Source: Nocardia sp. BMG111209
GTDB lineage: Bacteria > Actinomycetota > Actinomycetes > Mycobacteriales > Mycobacteriaceae
Length of the DNA stretch: 64,000 nt
Assembly (NCBI RefSeq): GCF_000381925.1
Contig: NZ_KB907307.1
Location: 310,001 to 374,000, forward strand
Direction: 5' to 3'
Position numbers and translations under genes: made by a program. Shown here piece after piece: positions 51,010 through 59,787 of this stretch; the first letter of the stretch is position 1, and each line of letters begins with the position of its first letter. The notes beneath the pieces were generated by a model that was not told the DNA's origin, searched no databases, and was given only the letters and a program-made list of their open reading frames with translations.

Positions 51010-52371
51010 TCAGTGCGCGGGTGAGACCGGCACCGGGTGGTCGAGCGGCGGTGTGCCGGGCGGCGCCGGGTGCGGGGTGCCGCGCAGTACCTGGAATCCG
51101 GCGCGGGAGACCACGCCGGGAATCCGCCGCGCCGCCTGCCGATGCCGGACGCGGGCGGCGTCCGGTAGCTCGTCCCAGGGCAATCCGACCGCATCGTCGT
51201 GGGCGTCGCCGGTCCGGCGGGCGGCGATCTTCTGCTCGATCCAGCGCTGATATTCCAGGTGCGCCAGCATCCGCACCTCCGCGTCGCTGAAGGTCGCCTC
51301 GGGGGTCGCCTCGCCCGCGGGCACCATGAAACATCCGATGGCCGCGAGGTTCTCACCGATCCGGCGCGCCTGTGCCCGGCAGTCGGCGCGCTCCGAATCC
51401 GACAGCTTCTCCCACCGGCGCAACACGTCCGCATCGGCCGGCGCCTGCCCGCTGGTCATCGCCGCGTGGACCCGCACCTGATGCTCGACACGTTCGCTGG
51501 TGTCGTGGATCGCCTGCGCCAGCTGCTCGGTGACCTGCGCACTGATATAGGTGGTGAGACTGCCGATCACGCGGTCCTGCGCGGTGAGGCGCTGCTTCAT
51601 CCGCCGGCATTCGAACAGCACCGCTTGCGCGTTGAGGAAGGTCTGTTCCGAACGCCGGTCACCGGCTCGCCCGAGCACATCCTGACCGACCATGATCACG
51701 ATCATGAACACCAGCTGCGCCAGCGTCGACAGGAACGACATGAACAGGAACGGGTACCGGTCGAATCGCTGAATCCCGGTCTGGGCCAGCACGATCCACA
51801 CCACCTGCGTGCCCGCCGCCAGATAGAAGGCCCATACGCTGCCCAGCCGCGTCGCCAGCCAGGCCGCGAGCCGATCGTTGAGGCTGACCGCCTGATCGGC
51901 GGCCTGCGGCGGATCCTGCACCCGGTGCTGCTCGATCCACGGATGTGGGCTGGACTCCAGCAGACTCAGTCCGCGGCTGAGCACCCGGTCCTGCCGATCC
52001 AGATGTGCCTGCAGATCGGCGACCTGAGCGAAGATCTCCTCGGCGTTCTCGTAGGTCTGCACCGCGCGCCGGTCGGCCGCGGTGGTCAGCACCCGCTGCC
52101 CCACCAGGATGATCAGGCACAGCATCAACTGCGCGACATTGTTCAGGAACAACAGGAACGGGAACGGATACGGATCGAGCGCGCGCAGCGGCCCCCACCA
52201 GGTCGCCAGCGCCGTGTACCCGGTGAACGCCCCCAGCACCGTATACAGGGCGGGCATCGACCCCACCCAGCGGGTGACCGCCGCGGCCACCGAGGCGTTG
52301 ACACCGATCCGCTCGTCGGCCATCGTCACCGGCGACGGCCCGATCACGGCCACCGGACCACTACCGCTCAC
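51010..52371 (-). CDS. Membrane protein with two DUF1003 units and a RyR-like C-terminal domain
   Basis: A 453-residue protein. Two homologous membrane units (about 40-125 and 180-275) each have two helices around DPYPFPFLLFLNN or DRYPFLFMSFLST, then GQxVL and a DRR-x-xQT segment, the DUF1003 pattern. Coiled-coil-like cytoplasmic helices follow each. Residues about 325-440 (SDSERADCRAQARRIGENL, LAHLEYQRWIEQK, VGLPWDELPDAARVRHRQ, AGFQVL) resemble the RyR domain seen in bacterial signalling and conflict proteins. No enzymatic site is seen. Start at GTG 52371 with GAGAGGA 8 nt before it, over the GTG at 52404. Function unknown. Confidence 0.75.
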   Translation of the reverse strand: MSGSGPVAVIGPSPVTMADERIGVNASVAAAVTRWVGSMPALYTVLGAFTGYTALATWWGPLRALDPYPFPFLLFLNNVAQLMLCLIILVGQRVLTTAADRRAVQTYENAEEIFAQVADLQAHLDRQDRVLSRGLSLLESSPHPWIEQHRVQDPPQAADQAVSLNDRLAAWLATRLGSVWAFYLAAGTQVVWIVLAQTGIQRFDRYPFLFMSFLSTLAQLVFMIVIMVGQDVLGRAGDRRSEQTFLNAQAVLFECRRMKQRLTAQDRVIGSLTTYISAQVTEQLAQAIHDTSERVEHQVRVHAAMTSGQAPADADVLRRWEKLSDSERADCRAQARRIGENLAAIGCFMVPAGEATPEATFSDAEVRMLAHLEYQRWIEQKIAARRTGDAHDDAVGLPWDELPDAARVRHRQAARRIPGVVSRAGFQVLRGTPHPAPPGTPPLDHPVPVSPAH

Positions 52372-52589
52372 GACTTCCGTCCTCTCCCGTCCGACCGGTT
52401 CCACAGTGCATCAGGACAATTCGGAGCTGCCCGCGGCCCCCACTACCCGAACGAGAGTCTGCCCGATCCGAACCACGGTGCCGGAACGCCGGCCGCCGGG
52501 GCACCGTAACCGGCTCGGTACCCGCAGGATTCGACAATGCGGTATCCGGTGTTCAGCACCTGTTCAGCTGGAACCGGTAGGTCATCGTC

Positions 52590-53855
52590 ATGACCACCGT
52601 TCGCAATTGGACGATCGATGTCCTGCGAATCTTCTCCCTCACCATTGTCGTTCTGATGCACTGGGTCTCGCTGCGCGTCACGATGACCGGCCGCGAACTG
52701 CACGCCGACCAGGCCATGCACGGCCCGCTGATGTGGACGCTGACCTGGCTGCTGCAGATCATGCCGCTCTACTTCCTGTGCGGCGGCTTCGCGAATACCG
52801 TCGTCGCCGACCGATATCGGCGCGAACAACGCAGTTACGGCGCCTATCTCGGATTGCGCGCGCGGCGGCTCACCACACCGGTGATCGCGCTGATCGTCGT
52901 CGTGGTGCCCGCCATCGCGATCCTGCGCGCGGTGTCCCCCTCGGTGGCCCGCGCCGCCGGCGACGCCGTCTCCCGCCCGGTGTGGTTCCTGGCGGTGTAC
53001 CTGGTGGCCGTGGCGTTCACCCCGTTGGCGCTGCGTGCCCACGAGCGATCACCATGGCTGGTACCGGTTGTGCTGCTGGCGTGTTCGGTGACCGTGGACA
53101 TGCTGCGGTTCGCCGCGCACGACTCCCGCTTCGTGGACGCGAACCTGATCTTCGTCTGGTTGTTCTGCCACCAACTCGGCATCCTCTACGCCCGCGGCAC
53201 GCTGCGCACCCTCGGCGCGCCCGCGCTGATCCTCCTCGCCCTCGCCGCGATCGGCCTGATCGTCGTGATGGTGATCCCCGGCCCCTATTTCCCCACCGTC
53301 CTGGGCATGGCCGACGCGCCGGTATCCAATCTGTCCCCGCCGACCTCGGTACTGTCGGTGCTCGGCGTGGCCCACTTCGCGCTGCTGACGTTGTTCGAGA
53401 AGCGCAGGCCCGCATGGGAACCCACCGGTCGTCTCCGCGGCGTCGTGCAAGGGGTCAACCCGCTGCTCATGCTGATCTATCTCTGGCATCTCCCCGTGCT
53501 CACCGCGCTGACCGGCGTGGCCCTGGTGAAACCGTCGATCTTCCTCCCCGGCGATCCGGCAACCTGGTGGCTGACCAGAATCCCGTGGTTCGCCGTCGGC
53601 ATCGTGGTGCTCGTCGGCGTCGTGCGACTGGCGACGCAATGGGAATTGTTCTGTGCCCGATACGCCGAACGCACCAACGTCCTCGCAGTCGGTGTGGCGA
53701 CCGCCCTGTCGGCCACGGGCATCTACGAGATGTGGCGCCACGCACTGACTCTGGATACGGCCTCCGTCCTCGGCGCGCTCGGGGTGCTGGCCGCCGGAGT
53801 CCTGCTCACCGCGCACCGGGTCCCGGCCGCCGACACGCTGTCCCGCACCGGATGA
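52590..53855 (+). CDS. Membrane acyltransferase (acyltransferase-3 family)
   Basis: A 421-residue protein with ten or so hydrophobic helices. It opens with NWTIDVLRIFSLTIVVLMHW, containing the catalytic His of the family (here in the VVLMHW of helix 1), and PLYFLCGGFANT near residue 60, matching the FFxxSGF helix. Such enzymes O-acylate sugars, lipids or antibiotics at the membrane. It has no adjacent partner gene. The ATG at 52590 has only a weak upstream GGTAGG. Convergent with the TetR gene, 11 nt apart. Confidence 0.85.
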   Translation: MTTVRNWTIDVLRIFSLTIVVLMHWVSLRVTMTGRELHADQAMHGPLMWTLTWLLQIMPLYFLCGGFANTVVADRYRREQRSYGAYLGLRARRLTTPVIALIVVVVPAIAILRAVSPSVARAAGDAVSRPVWFLAVYLVAVAFTPLALRAHERSPWLVPVVLLACSVTVDMLRFAAHDSRFVDANLIFVWLFCHQLGILYARGTLRTLGAPALILLALAAIGLIVVMVIPGPYFPTVLGMADAPVSNLSPPTSVLSVLGVAHFALLTLFEKRRPAWEPTGRLRGVVQGVNPLLMLIYLWHLPVLTALTGVALVKPSIFLPGDPATWWLTRIPWFAVGIVVLVGVVRLATQWELFCARYAERTNVLAVGVATALSATGIYEMWRHALTLDTASVLGALGVLAAGVLLTAHRVPAADTLSRTG

Positions 53856-53866
53856 GGCCGGGCCGG

Positions 53867-54475
53867 TCAGCCGGCCGGCAGGAATGCGGGCAGTACGAAG
53901 GTTTCGAGCATCAGGCGGTGCGCCGGATCGGCGGGATCCTCGAAATCGAGGCGGCCGACGAGAATCAGCTGCACCAGCGCGAGCCATTCGCAGGCCTGTT
54001 CGTTGGTGATGCCCGCGCGCAGTTCGCCGCGCTCGCGGGCCCGGTCGAAGATCGGGCCCCACATTTCCAGGGTGAGGGTGCTGGCCAGGCGGGAGGTGCC
54101 GACCACGGTGGTGGCGAGGTCCATGTGCTCGGGGCCGACGATGAGCCGGATGAGCGGATCCCTGCGGCCGTGGTCGACCATGAACATCAGCCCGTCGATC
54201 AGTTGGTCGCGGAAATTCTCGCGTTCGAGCACGAATTTCGTGCCGTGTACGAACAATTTTCGCGACCGTAGCCGGATCAGTTCGGCGATGAGGGTGTCGC
54301 GGTCACGGAAATAGCGATAGATCGTGGGCCGCGAGACGCCCGCCGCCTTGGCGATGTCGTCCATCGTGGTCTTGGCGAGGCCGAAATGCTGGAAGGTGGC
54401 CTGCGCCGCCTCCAGGATCTGGCCGCGGGCCTCTTCGACATCCGCGCTGAGGACGTTGCTGTTGCGCCGAGCCAT
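53867..54475 (-). CDS. TetR family regulator of the P450/SDR operon
   Basis: A 202-residue TetR. HTH: RGQILEAAQATFQHFGLAKTT, then MDDIAKAAGVSRPTIYRYFRDRDTLIAEL, residues about 15-65. C-terminal domain (MWGPIFDRARERGELR) is generic. ATG at 54475 with GGGGAGGA before it. Last gene of the minus-strand SDR-ferredoxin-P450 run, 75 nt after the P450, so it probably regulates that operon and the divergent hydratase operon through the palindrome at 57091-57113. Confidence 0.92.
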   Translation of the reverse strand: MARRNSNVLSADVEEARGQILEAAQATFQHFGLAKTTMDDIAKAAGVSRPTIYRYFRDRDTLIAELIRLRSRKLFVHGTKFVLERENFRDQLIDGLMFMVDHGRRDPLIRLIVGPEHMDLATTVVGTSRLASTLTLEMWGPIFDRARERGELRAGITNEQACEWLALVQLILVGRLDFEDPADPAHRLMLETFVLPAFLPAG

Positions 54476-54550
54476 GCGCTGTCCTCCCCGGGATTCGTCG
54501 ATGCGTCGCGGCACCACCGACGATACTCGTCGGATGATCTCCGTCCGGTG

Positions 54551-55783
54551 TCACCGCTGCGGGGTGAAGGTGATCGGCAACCGGACGCAGCCGCGGACCT
54601 GACCGGCGTGCAGCACCGGCGGGTCGGTGTCGATCAGCGCGTAATCGGGAATCCGGCGGTGGATCTGTTCCAGGGCGAGCCGCAGTTCGATCCGCGCCAG
54701 ATGTGAGCCGAGGCAGCGATGCGCGCCGGCGCCGAAGGACAGGTGGCGGTTGGGCCGGCGGTCCAGCCGCAGGGCGTCGGCGTCGGGAAATTCGTCACCG
54801 TCGCGATTCGCGGCGCACAGCGGCAGGATCAACTGGTCGCCCTCGGCGATGGTGACGCCACCGAGTTCGGTGGTGCGGGTGGCCCGCCGGCCGGGCACCA
54901 CGGCCGCCTCGTACCGCAGGATCTCCTCGACCGCCGCGGGGATCAGGTCCGGGTCCGCGATCAGTTGCCGGCGCTGCTCGGTGTGGTGGGCCAGGTGGAT
55001 GATGCCCCACGCCAGCGATCCCTGGACCGTGTGCAGCCCGGCGATCAACAGCAGGAAGAACATCCGGTTGAGTTCCTCGTCGGTGAGCAGCCGGGTGCCG
55101 TCGGCGGTCTCCACCTCGGTGTGGATGATCGTGGAGGTGATGTCCGGGCCCGGCGCGGCCCGCCGCGCGTCGATCATCTGCTGGAAGTAACCCAGCATCC
55201 GGAACGCCGCCGCTCCGCGCGCCCGATCCGATTCCTCCTCGGTCGCACCGGGAATCCCGGTGAGCACGACGTCGGTCGCCTCGGTGAACATGGGGGCATC
55301 GGCCAGCGGCCAATCCATCAGGGCGAGAAACACTCTGGTGGGCAGTTCGTGGGCGAAGGCGGTGATGAACTCCGTCACACCGCGTTCGGCGAACCCGTCG
55401 ATCAATTCGTCGATCACCGCGCGGATGTCGTCCTCGAGGGCCTGCATCCGCTGCGGGCCGAACAGTGGTTGCAGCGCGCGCCGGTAGCCGGTGTGCTCGG
55501 GTGGATCCAGTTCCAGCGGAAGGAATTTGCCGAATCCGGCGGTGGTGGTCACCAGATTGTTGGGGTAGCTCGAGAAGGTCTCCGGATCGCGCAGCACATC
55601 GTGGATCTCCCGGTACCGGGTGACGATCCAGTGCCCGCCGTGCGCGGTCGAGTAGACGACCGGCCCGAGCCGGGCGAGTTCCGCGATGCGTTCGGGCACG
55701 GTGTCGCCGGCGGCGGTGAGGGCCGGGTCGTAGATGTCGAAATCCACGATCAGATCGCCGGGAACCTCTGCGGCAGTGGTCAT
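54551..55783 (-). CDS. Cytochrome P450
   Basis: A 410-residue class I P450. Signatures: LELDPPEHTGYRRALQPLF (C-helix), LLLIAGLHTVQGSLAW (I-helix; the usual acid-Thr pair is His-Thr here), EEILRYEAAV (ExxR), and LSFGAGAHRCLGSHLARIE with the heme Cys near residue 353. The AGLHTV variant lacks the acidic residue that normally helps protonation and may affect chemistry. Its start overlaps the ferredoxin stop, so the ferredoxin is almost certainly its redox partner. Confidence 0.95.
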   Translation of the reverse strand: MTTAAEVPGDLIVDFDIYDPALTAAGDTVPERIAELARLGPVVYSTAHGGHWIVTRYREIHDVLRDPETFSSYPNNLVTTTAGFGKFLPLELDPPEHTGYRRALQPLFGPQRMQALEDDIRAVIDELIDGFAERGVTEFITAFAHELPTRVFLALMDWPLADAPMFTEATDVVLTGIPGATEEESDRARGAAAFRMLGYFQQMIDARRAAPGPDITSTIIHTEVETADGTRLLTDEELNRMFFLLLIAGLHTVQGSLAWGIIHLAHHTEQRRQLIADPDLIPAAVEEILRYEAAVVPGRRATRTTELGGVTIAEGDQLILPLCAANRDGDEFPDADALRLDRRPNRHLSFGAGAHRCLGSHLARIELRLALEQIHRRIPDYALIDTDPPVLHAGQVRGCVRLPITFTPQR

Positions 55784-56016
55784 TACTGTTCCTCGGGTCG
55801 GTGACGGGCCGGGCCCGTCAGCGTCAGCGCCCGTTCCGGGCAGACGGTCGTGACCGTCCGCGCGGCCGGGAGCAGGGCGGCGGGCAGGGGGTCCACCCGG
55901 ACGATCGGGTCGCCCCGGTCGTCCGGGTGCAGCAGATCGGGTGCCGTCGCATAGCAGATGCCATGGCCCGCACAGGCTTTCCGATCGACGACGAGGCTGG
56001 GGAGCTCGGCGGTCAT
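55783..56016 (-). CDS. 3Fe-4S ferredoxin, P450 redox partner
   Basis: A 77-residue ferredoxin. Cluster ligands: CAGHGIC near residues 16-22 (second ligand replaced by His/Gly, giving Cx5C) and VCPERAL near 61, the pattern of single 3Fe-4S P450 ferredoxins. An acidic loop (HPDDRGDP) lies between. Start at ATG 56016, 1 nt from the SDR stop; the stop overlaps the P450 ATG (TAATG). Electrons would come from a separate ferredoxin reductase, not seen in the window. Confidence 0.93.
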   Translation of the reverse strand: MTAELPSLVVDRKACAGHGICYATAPDLLHPDDRGDPIVRVDPLPAALLPAARTVTTVCPERALTLTGPARHRPEEQ

Positions 56017-56017
56017 G

Positions 56018-56884
56018 TCACAGATCTCCGGGAGAGCCCTTGTCCTCGGGGAACCACATGCCCACCCGGGACAGGGTGCCGCCATCGGTGGCGACCAGGG
56101 TCTGGCCGGAGATGTATTCGGAATCGTCGGAGGCCAGGAACAGCGCGACCTTGGCGTTGTCGCGCAACGACGGCGGCCGCTGCAACTTCAGCGGGATCGG
56201 CGAGACCGACGGATCCCACGGGCCCGAGACCTCCTCGTAGGACTGCCCGACCACCGGCGCGCCCGGCGGCATCAGGAAGTTCGGCGACATGCCGTGGGTG
56301 GGGGCCAGCGCGTTGACCCGGATGCCGTAGCGGCCCAGGTCCAGGCTGAGGCCGCGGATCAGCCCGTTCACCCCGGCCTTGGTCGCCGAGTAGAGCGCGA
56401 TGCTGTGGTACGCGACCAGCGAGGCGGCCGAGGAGGTGGCGAGGATCGTGCCGCCGCCGTTGGCCCGCAGCGCCGGGACGGCGGCCTTGGCCGAATAGAA
56501 CACGCCGCTGAGGTTGACCCCGAGGACGTGCTGCCAGTCGGCGTCGGTCAGGTCCTGGAATTCCACCTGTTCGCCGCCCGCGACGGACGGCACCCCGCCG
56601 CGGGACACTACGCCCGCGTTGGCGAACATGATGTCCAGTGTGCCGAAGGTGTCCACGGTGGTGGCGACGGCGGCCCGGACCTGTTCCTCGACGCTGACGT
56701 CGGCCGTGACGGCCAGTGCGGTGCCACCGTCCTTCTCGACCAATTCGACTGTCTCCGCGGCCCTTTCGGGGTCGATGTCGACGACCGCGACCCGCGCGCC
56801 CTCGGCGGCGAACAGCCGGGAACTCTCCCGGCCGAGGCCGGATCCGGCGCCGGTGACGATGGCGACTCTGCCTTCGAGCTTCAT
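56018..56884 (-). CDS. Short-chain dehydrogenase/reductase, mycofactocin-type look
   Basis: A 288-residue classical SDR. Cofactor motif TGAGSGLGRE near residue 13 and VVDIDPE (Asp, NAD preference), FANAGV near 90, catalytic Ser in LATSSAASL and Tyr-Lys in YSATKAG near 165. The 30-residue insertion after the catalytic helix is similar to mycofactocin-coupled SDRs, but this is only a resemblance. It would oxidise the alcohol made by the P450. ATG at 56884 has GGAGT before it. First gene of the operon. Confidence 0.92.
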   Translation of the reverse strand: MKLEGRVAIVTGAGSGLGRESSRLFAAEGARVAVVDIDPERAAETVELVEKDGGTALAVTADVSVEEQVRAAVATTVDTFGTLDIMFANAGVVSRGGVPSVAGGEQVEFQDLTDADWQHVLGVNLSGVFYSAKAAVPALRANGGGTILATSSAASLVAYHSIALYSATKAGVNGLIRGLSLDLGRYGIRVNALAPTHGMSPNFLMPPGAPVVGQSYEEVSGPWDPSVSPIPLKLQRPPSLRDNAKVALFLASDDSEYISGQTLVATDGGTLSRVGMWFPEDKGSPGDL

Positions 56885-57090
56885 GCGATGCACTCCGATT
56901 TTCGGGAACGATGCGGCCGATCCGCGACGGGACCGGCTCGGGAGGGGGCGCGGCGGAAACCGGGGCGCCGGCGCCCGATGCGGGCGGCCGGTGTGCCGTG
57001 CCTCACACCGAGGGTAGGTCGTGAGACGGATGACGTCAATCGTAATTTGTAAAACAGTGACGCCGGAGGGCGCTGCCGGGGAGGGCTCGA

Positions 57091-57113
57091 TTTATCTAAC
57101 AGTAGTAGATAAA
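57091..57113. promoter_or_regulatory. 23-bp palindromic operator between the SDR and hydratase operons
   Basis: TTTATCTA (57091-57098) and TAGATAAA (57106-57113) are perfect 8-bp arms around 7 bp. It stands out as AT-rich in this DNA. It is 33 bp before the hydratase ATG, so binding would block that promoter, and 206 bp before the SDR. The rest of the 262-bp gap shows no other strong repeat. Confidence 0.78.
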
Positions 57114-57146
57114 GTGTCGGATGATGCCAGGTACGAAGGAGTAATC

Positions 57147-57911
57147 ATGAGTCAGAGCGTTCGGCTCGAATGCGGTGACGGGATCGCGGTGATCACCATC
57201 GACCGTCCGGAGGCCCGCAACGCGATCGACCGGGCCACCGCGAAGGGCCTCGCGGCGGCGGCCGAGGAGGTCGACGGCCGCGACGATGTGGCGGTCGCGA
57301 TCCTGACCGGCGCGGGTGGCACGTTCTGCGCGGGCATGGACCTGAAGGCGTTCGTCCGCGGGGAGAATCCGATGATCCGCGGCCGCGGATTCGCGGGCCT
57401 CACCGAACGGCCACCGGCCAAGCCGCTGATCGCCGCGGTCGAGGGCTGGGCGCTGGCCGGCGGCTTCGAACTCGTGCTGAGCGCGGACCTGGTGGTGGCG
57501 TCGCGGACCGCGAAATTCGGTATCCCCGAGGTGAAACGGGGTCTGGTGGCCGCCGCCGGCGGCCTGCTGCGCCTGCCCCGCACACTGCCCTACCAACTGG
57601 CCATGGAGATCGCGCTCACCGGTGACGAACTCGACGCGGCGGCGGCGCACCGGCACGGCCTGGTCAACACGCTGACCGAACCCGGCGAGGCACTCGCCGG
57701 GGCCCGGCGGCTGGCCGCGCGCATCGCGGCCAACGCGCCGCTGGCGGTCCGGGCGACCAAGGAGATCGTCGCCGGATCGGTCGACTGGACCGCCGCCGAG
57801 GGGTTCCGCGCCCAGGCCGAGGCCGTCGCGCGGATCATGACCTCCGCGGACGCGCGCGAGGGCGCGCTGGCCTTCGCCGAGAAGCGGCCACCGGTCTGGC
57901 GCGGCCGATGA
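57147..57911 (+). CDS. Enoyl-CoA hydratase
   Basis: A 254-residue crotonase. ITIDRPEARNAID, GGTFCAGMDLKAF (oxyanion hole) near residue 60, AVEGWALAGGFEL near 98, FGIPEVKRGLVAAAGG near 125 and the C-terminal FAEKRPPVWRGR. Glu in EVKRG lies where hydratases carry a catalytic acid. AAGGAG is 5 nt before the ATG at 57147; earlier in-frame starts would read through the operator. It overlaps the next gene by 4 nt (ATGA). Confidence 0.93.
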   Translation: MSQSVRLECGDGIAVITIDRPEARNAIDRATAKGLAAAAEEVDGRDDVAVAILTGAGGTFCAGMDLKAFVRGENPMIRGRGFAGLTERPPAKPLIAAVEGWALAGGFELVLSADLVVASRTAKFGIPEVKRGLVAAAGGLLRLPRTLPYQLAMEIALTGDELDAAAAHRHGLVNTLTEPGEALAGARRLAARIAANAPLAVRATKEIVAGSVDWTAAEGFRAQAEAVARIMTSADAREGALAFAEKRPPVWRGR

Positions 57912-59389
57912 CGCTGGATCCACGGACCCCGGTCCTGGTCGGTGCCGGCCAGCTCAACGAACGCGCGGGCGGACGCGAACCCGTCGACCTGATCACAGAC
58001 GCGGCACGTGCGGCCGCCCTGGACGCGGGCGCGCCGGGACTGCTCGCGGCCGTCGACTCCGTGCGTGTCGTGGGCCTGCTGTCGTGGCGTTACCGCGATC
58101 CCGGGCGGCTGGTCGGGGAACGGATCGGCGCGTCGCCGCGGCACACCGGCTACACCGGCGACGGTGGCAGCAACCCGCAGGCGCTGGTGAACGGCGCGTC
58201 CGCCGATATCGCCGCCGGCCGGGCCGATGTCGTCCTGATCGGCGGCGCCGAAGCGTGGCGGACCCGGACCCGCCTGCGCGCTCGGGGCTCGCGCCCGGAC
58301 TGGACCCGTCAGGACGACACCGTGCCCGCGGCGCCGCTGCTGATCCCGCCGGTGCCGATGAGCTCCGCGGCGGAACGGCGGATCGGCCTGGACCGCCCGG
58401 CGTACGTGTACCCGCTGTTCGAGCACGCGCTGCGGATCGCGGCGGGCCGCGGCATCGAGGAGCAGCGGGACCTCGCCGCCGGACTGTGGTCGGCGTTCAG
58501 CAAGGTCGCCGCCACCAATCCGCACGCCTGGCAGCAACGCGAGTACAGCGCCGCCGAGATCCGCACACCGTCGCCGGACAACAGATGGATCAGCGCGCCC
58601 TACACCAAGCTGATGAACTCGAACAACATGGTCGAACAGGGTGCGAGCCTGCTGCTGTGCTCGGTGGCGGCCGCGCGCCGGCACGGTGTCCCGCGTGACC
58701 GCTGGGTGTTCCCGCAGTCCGGGGCCGAGGCGCACGACACGTACGCGATCACCGAACGCGGTGCGCTGCACCGCTCACCGGCGATCCGGTTCGCCGCGGC
58801 GCGGGCGCTGGAACTCGCCGGCGCCGCGCTCGACGACGTGCCGTATCTCGACGTCTACTCCTGCTTCCCGTCCGCGGTGCAGGTGGCCGCCGCGGAACTC
58901 GGTCTGCCGCTGGATGATCCGGCCCGCCCGCTGACCCTGACCGGCGGGCTGACCTTCGCCGGCGGCCCGTGGAACAACTACAGCACCCACGCGATCGCGA
59001 CCCTCGTTGCGCGCCTGCGGGATTCACCCGGTGCGTACGGCATGGTCACGGCCAACGGCGGCTATCTCACCAAGCACGCCATCGGGATCTATCGCACCGA
59101 TCCGCCGCCCGGCGGTTTCCGGCACGCGAACGTGCAGGATCGGGTCGACGCCGAGCCTGTCACCCGCGCGCTCGACCGATACGAGGGCGCGGCCACCGTC
59201 GAGACGTGGACGGTCGCCTACGACCGGGACGGCGCTGCGGAACGCGGATTCGTCCTGGCCCGGACCCCGGACGGCGCCCGCACCCCGGCCGCCGCCGTCG
59301 AACCGGACTGGGTGGCCCGGCTGGCCGCCGAGGATGTCGCCGGCGCGCCGATCGCCGTCACGGCCGACGGTCACTGCCTGCCACGTTGA
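57908..59389 (+). CDS. Thiolase-like protein, TLP1 type, without the nucleophilic Cys
   Basis: A 493-residue thiolase-superfamily protein with an extra C-terminal domain (about 400-493). The usual CxS nucleophile loop reads TGDGGSNPQALV, so the acyl-accepting Cys is absent. YSCFPSAVQVAA near 320 corresponds to the NEAF block and NNYSTHAIA near 360 to the GHP histidine region. This matches the TLP1-like proteins of mycobacteria, which bind CoA but have little thiolase activity. It may act as a retro-Claisen/aldol or CoA-binding partner. Coupled to the hydratase before it. Confidence 0.82.
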   Translation: MTLDPRTPVLVGAGQLNERAGGREPVDLITDAARAAALDAGAPGLLAAVDSVRVVGLLSWRYRDPGRLVGERIGASPRHTGYTGDGGSNPQALVNGASADIAAGRADVVLIGGAEAWRTRTRLRARGSRPDWTRQDDTVPAAPLLIPPVPMSSAAERRIGLDRPAYVYPLFEHALRIAAGRGIEEQRDLAAGLWSAFSKVAATNPHAWQQREYSAAEIRTPSPDNRWISAPYTKLMNSNNMVEQGASLLLCSVAAARRHGVPRDRWVFPQSGAEAHDTYAITERGALHRSPAIRFAAARALELAGAALDDVPYLDVYSCFPSAVQVAAAELGLPLDDPARPLTLTGGLTFAGGPWNNYSTHAIATLVARLRDSPGAYGMVTANGGYLTKHAIGIYRTDPPPGGFRHANVQDRVDAEPVTRALDRYEGAATVETWTVAYDRDGAAERGFVLARTPDGARTPAAAVEPDWVARLAAEDVAGAPIAVTADGHCLPR

Positions 59390-59414
59390 CGTCATAAATC
59401 TAAAGGCATAAGGT
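59386..59414 (+). promoter_or_regulatory. Weak candidate promoter in 86-bp gap
   Basis: TTGACG (59386-59391), a 17-bp AT-rich spacer and TAAGGT (59409-59414) precede the NTF2-like gene. The -35 is good, the -10 poor. It may allow separate expression of the downstream five genes. Confidence 0.3.
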
Positions 59415-59475
59415 TATGGGACCGGGCACGGACGCTCAGTATGAGTGAAAGGTGTCCCGGGGCAAGGAGTTCCGC

Positions 59476-59787
59476 ATGTCCATCGAGGACTTCCGTGCTC
59501 GCTACGAGCGGCACGTGGGCCGGGTCGAGGCCGGTGACAGCAGGGCCGCGCTGGCCGATATGGTGCCGGAGAACCTCCCGGCGGTGTTCGAGGGTGTCCG
59601 GGTGCCCGGCCGGGTGGTCACGGCGGTGCGCATCGTCGGCGTCCGCGCCGAGGGCGACACCCGGATCGGCGAGGCGGTGTACACCACGCCCGAGGGTGTC
59701 ATCGGCCTGCGTTCGATCTGGGAACTGCGCGACGGCGTCTGGCTGGCCGCCGCGCTGGAGAACTTCCCGGCCGAGGCGGACCGATGA
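59476..59787 (+). CDS. Small NTF2/SnoaL-like protein, 103 aa
   Basis: A 103-residue soluble protein: SIEDFRARYERHVGRVEAGD forms an opening helix, then LPAVFEGVRVPG and a run of beta strands (RIGEAVYTTPEG, GLRSIWELRDG), the order expected of an NTF2-like cone. No catalytic set is evident. It may be an isomerase, a dehydratase or a binding partner. AAGGAG is 6 nt before the ATG; it overlaps the DUF35 gene by 4 nt, so they are made together. Confidence 0.68.
   Translation: MSIEDFRARYERHVGRVEAGDSRAALADMVPENLPAVFEGVRVPGRVVTAVRIVGVRAEGDTRIGEAVYTTPEGVIGLRSIWELRDGVWLAAALENFPAEADR

Noticed and set aside
51010..53855. DUF1003-RyR gene plus acyltransferase as an anti-phage defence pair
   Set aside because: The two genes are divergent, not an operon, and no nuclease, NADase or cyclase lies nearby. 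Kept only as an architecture finding.
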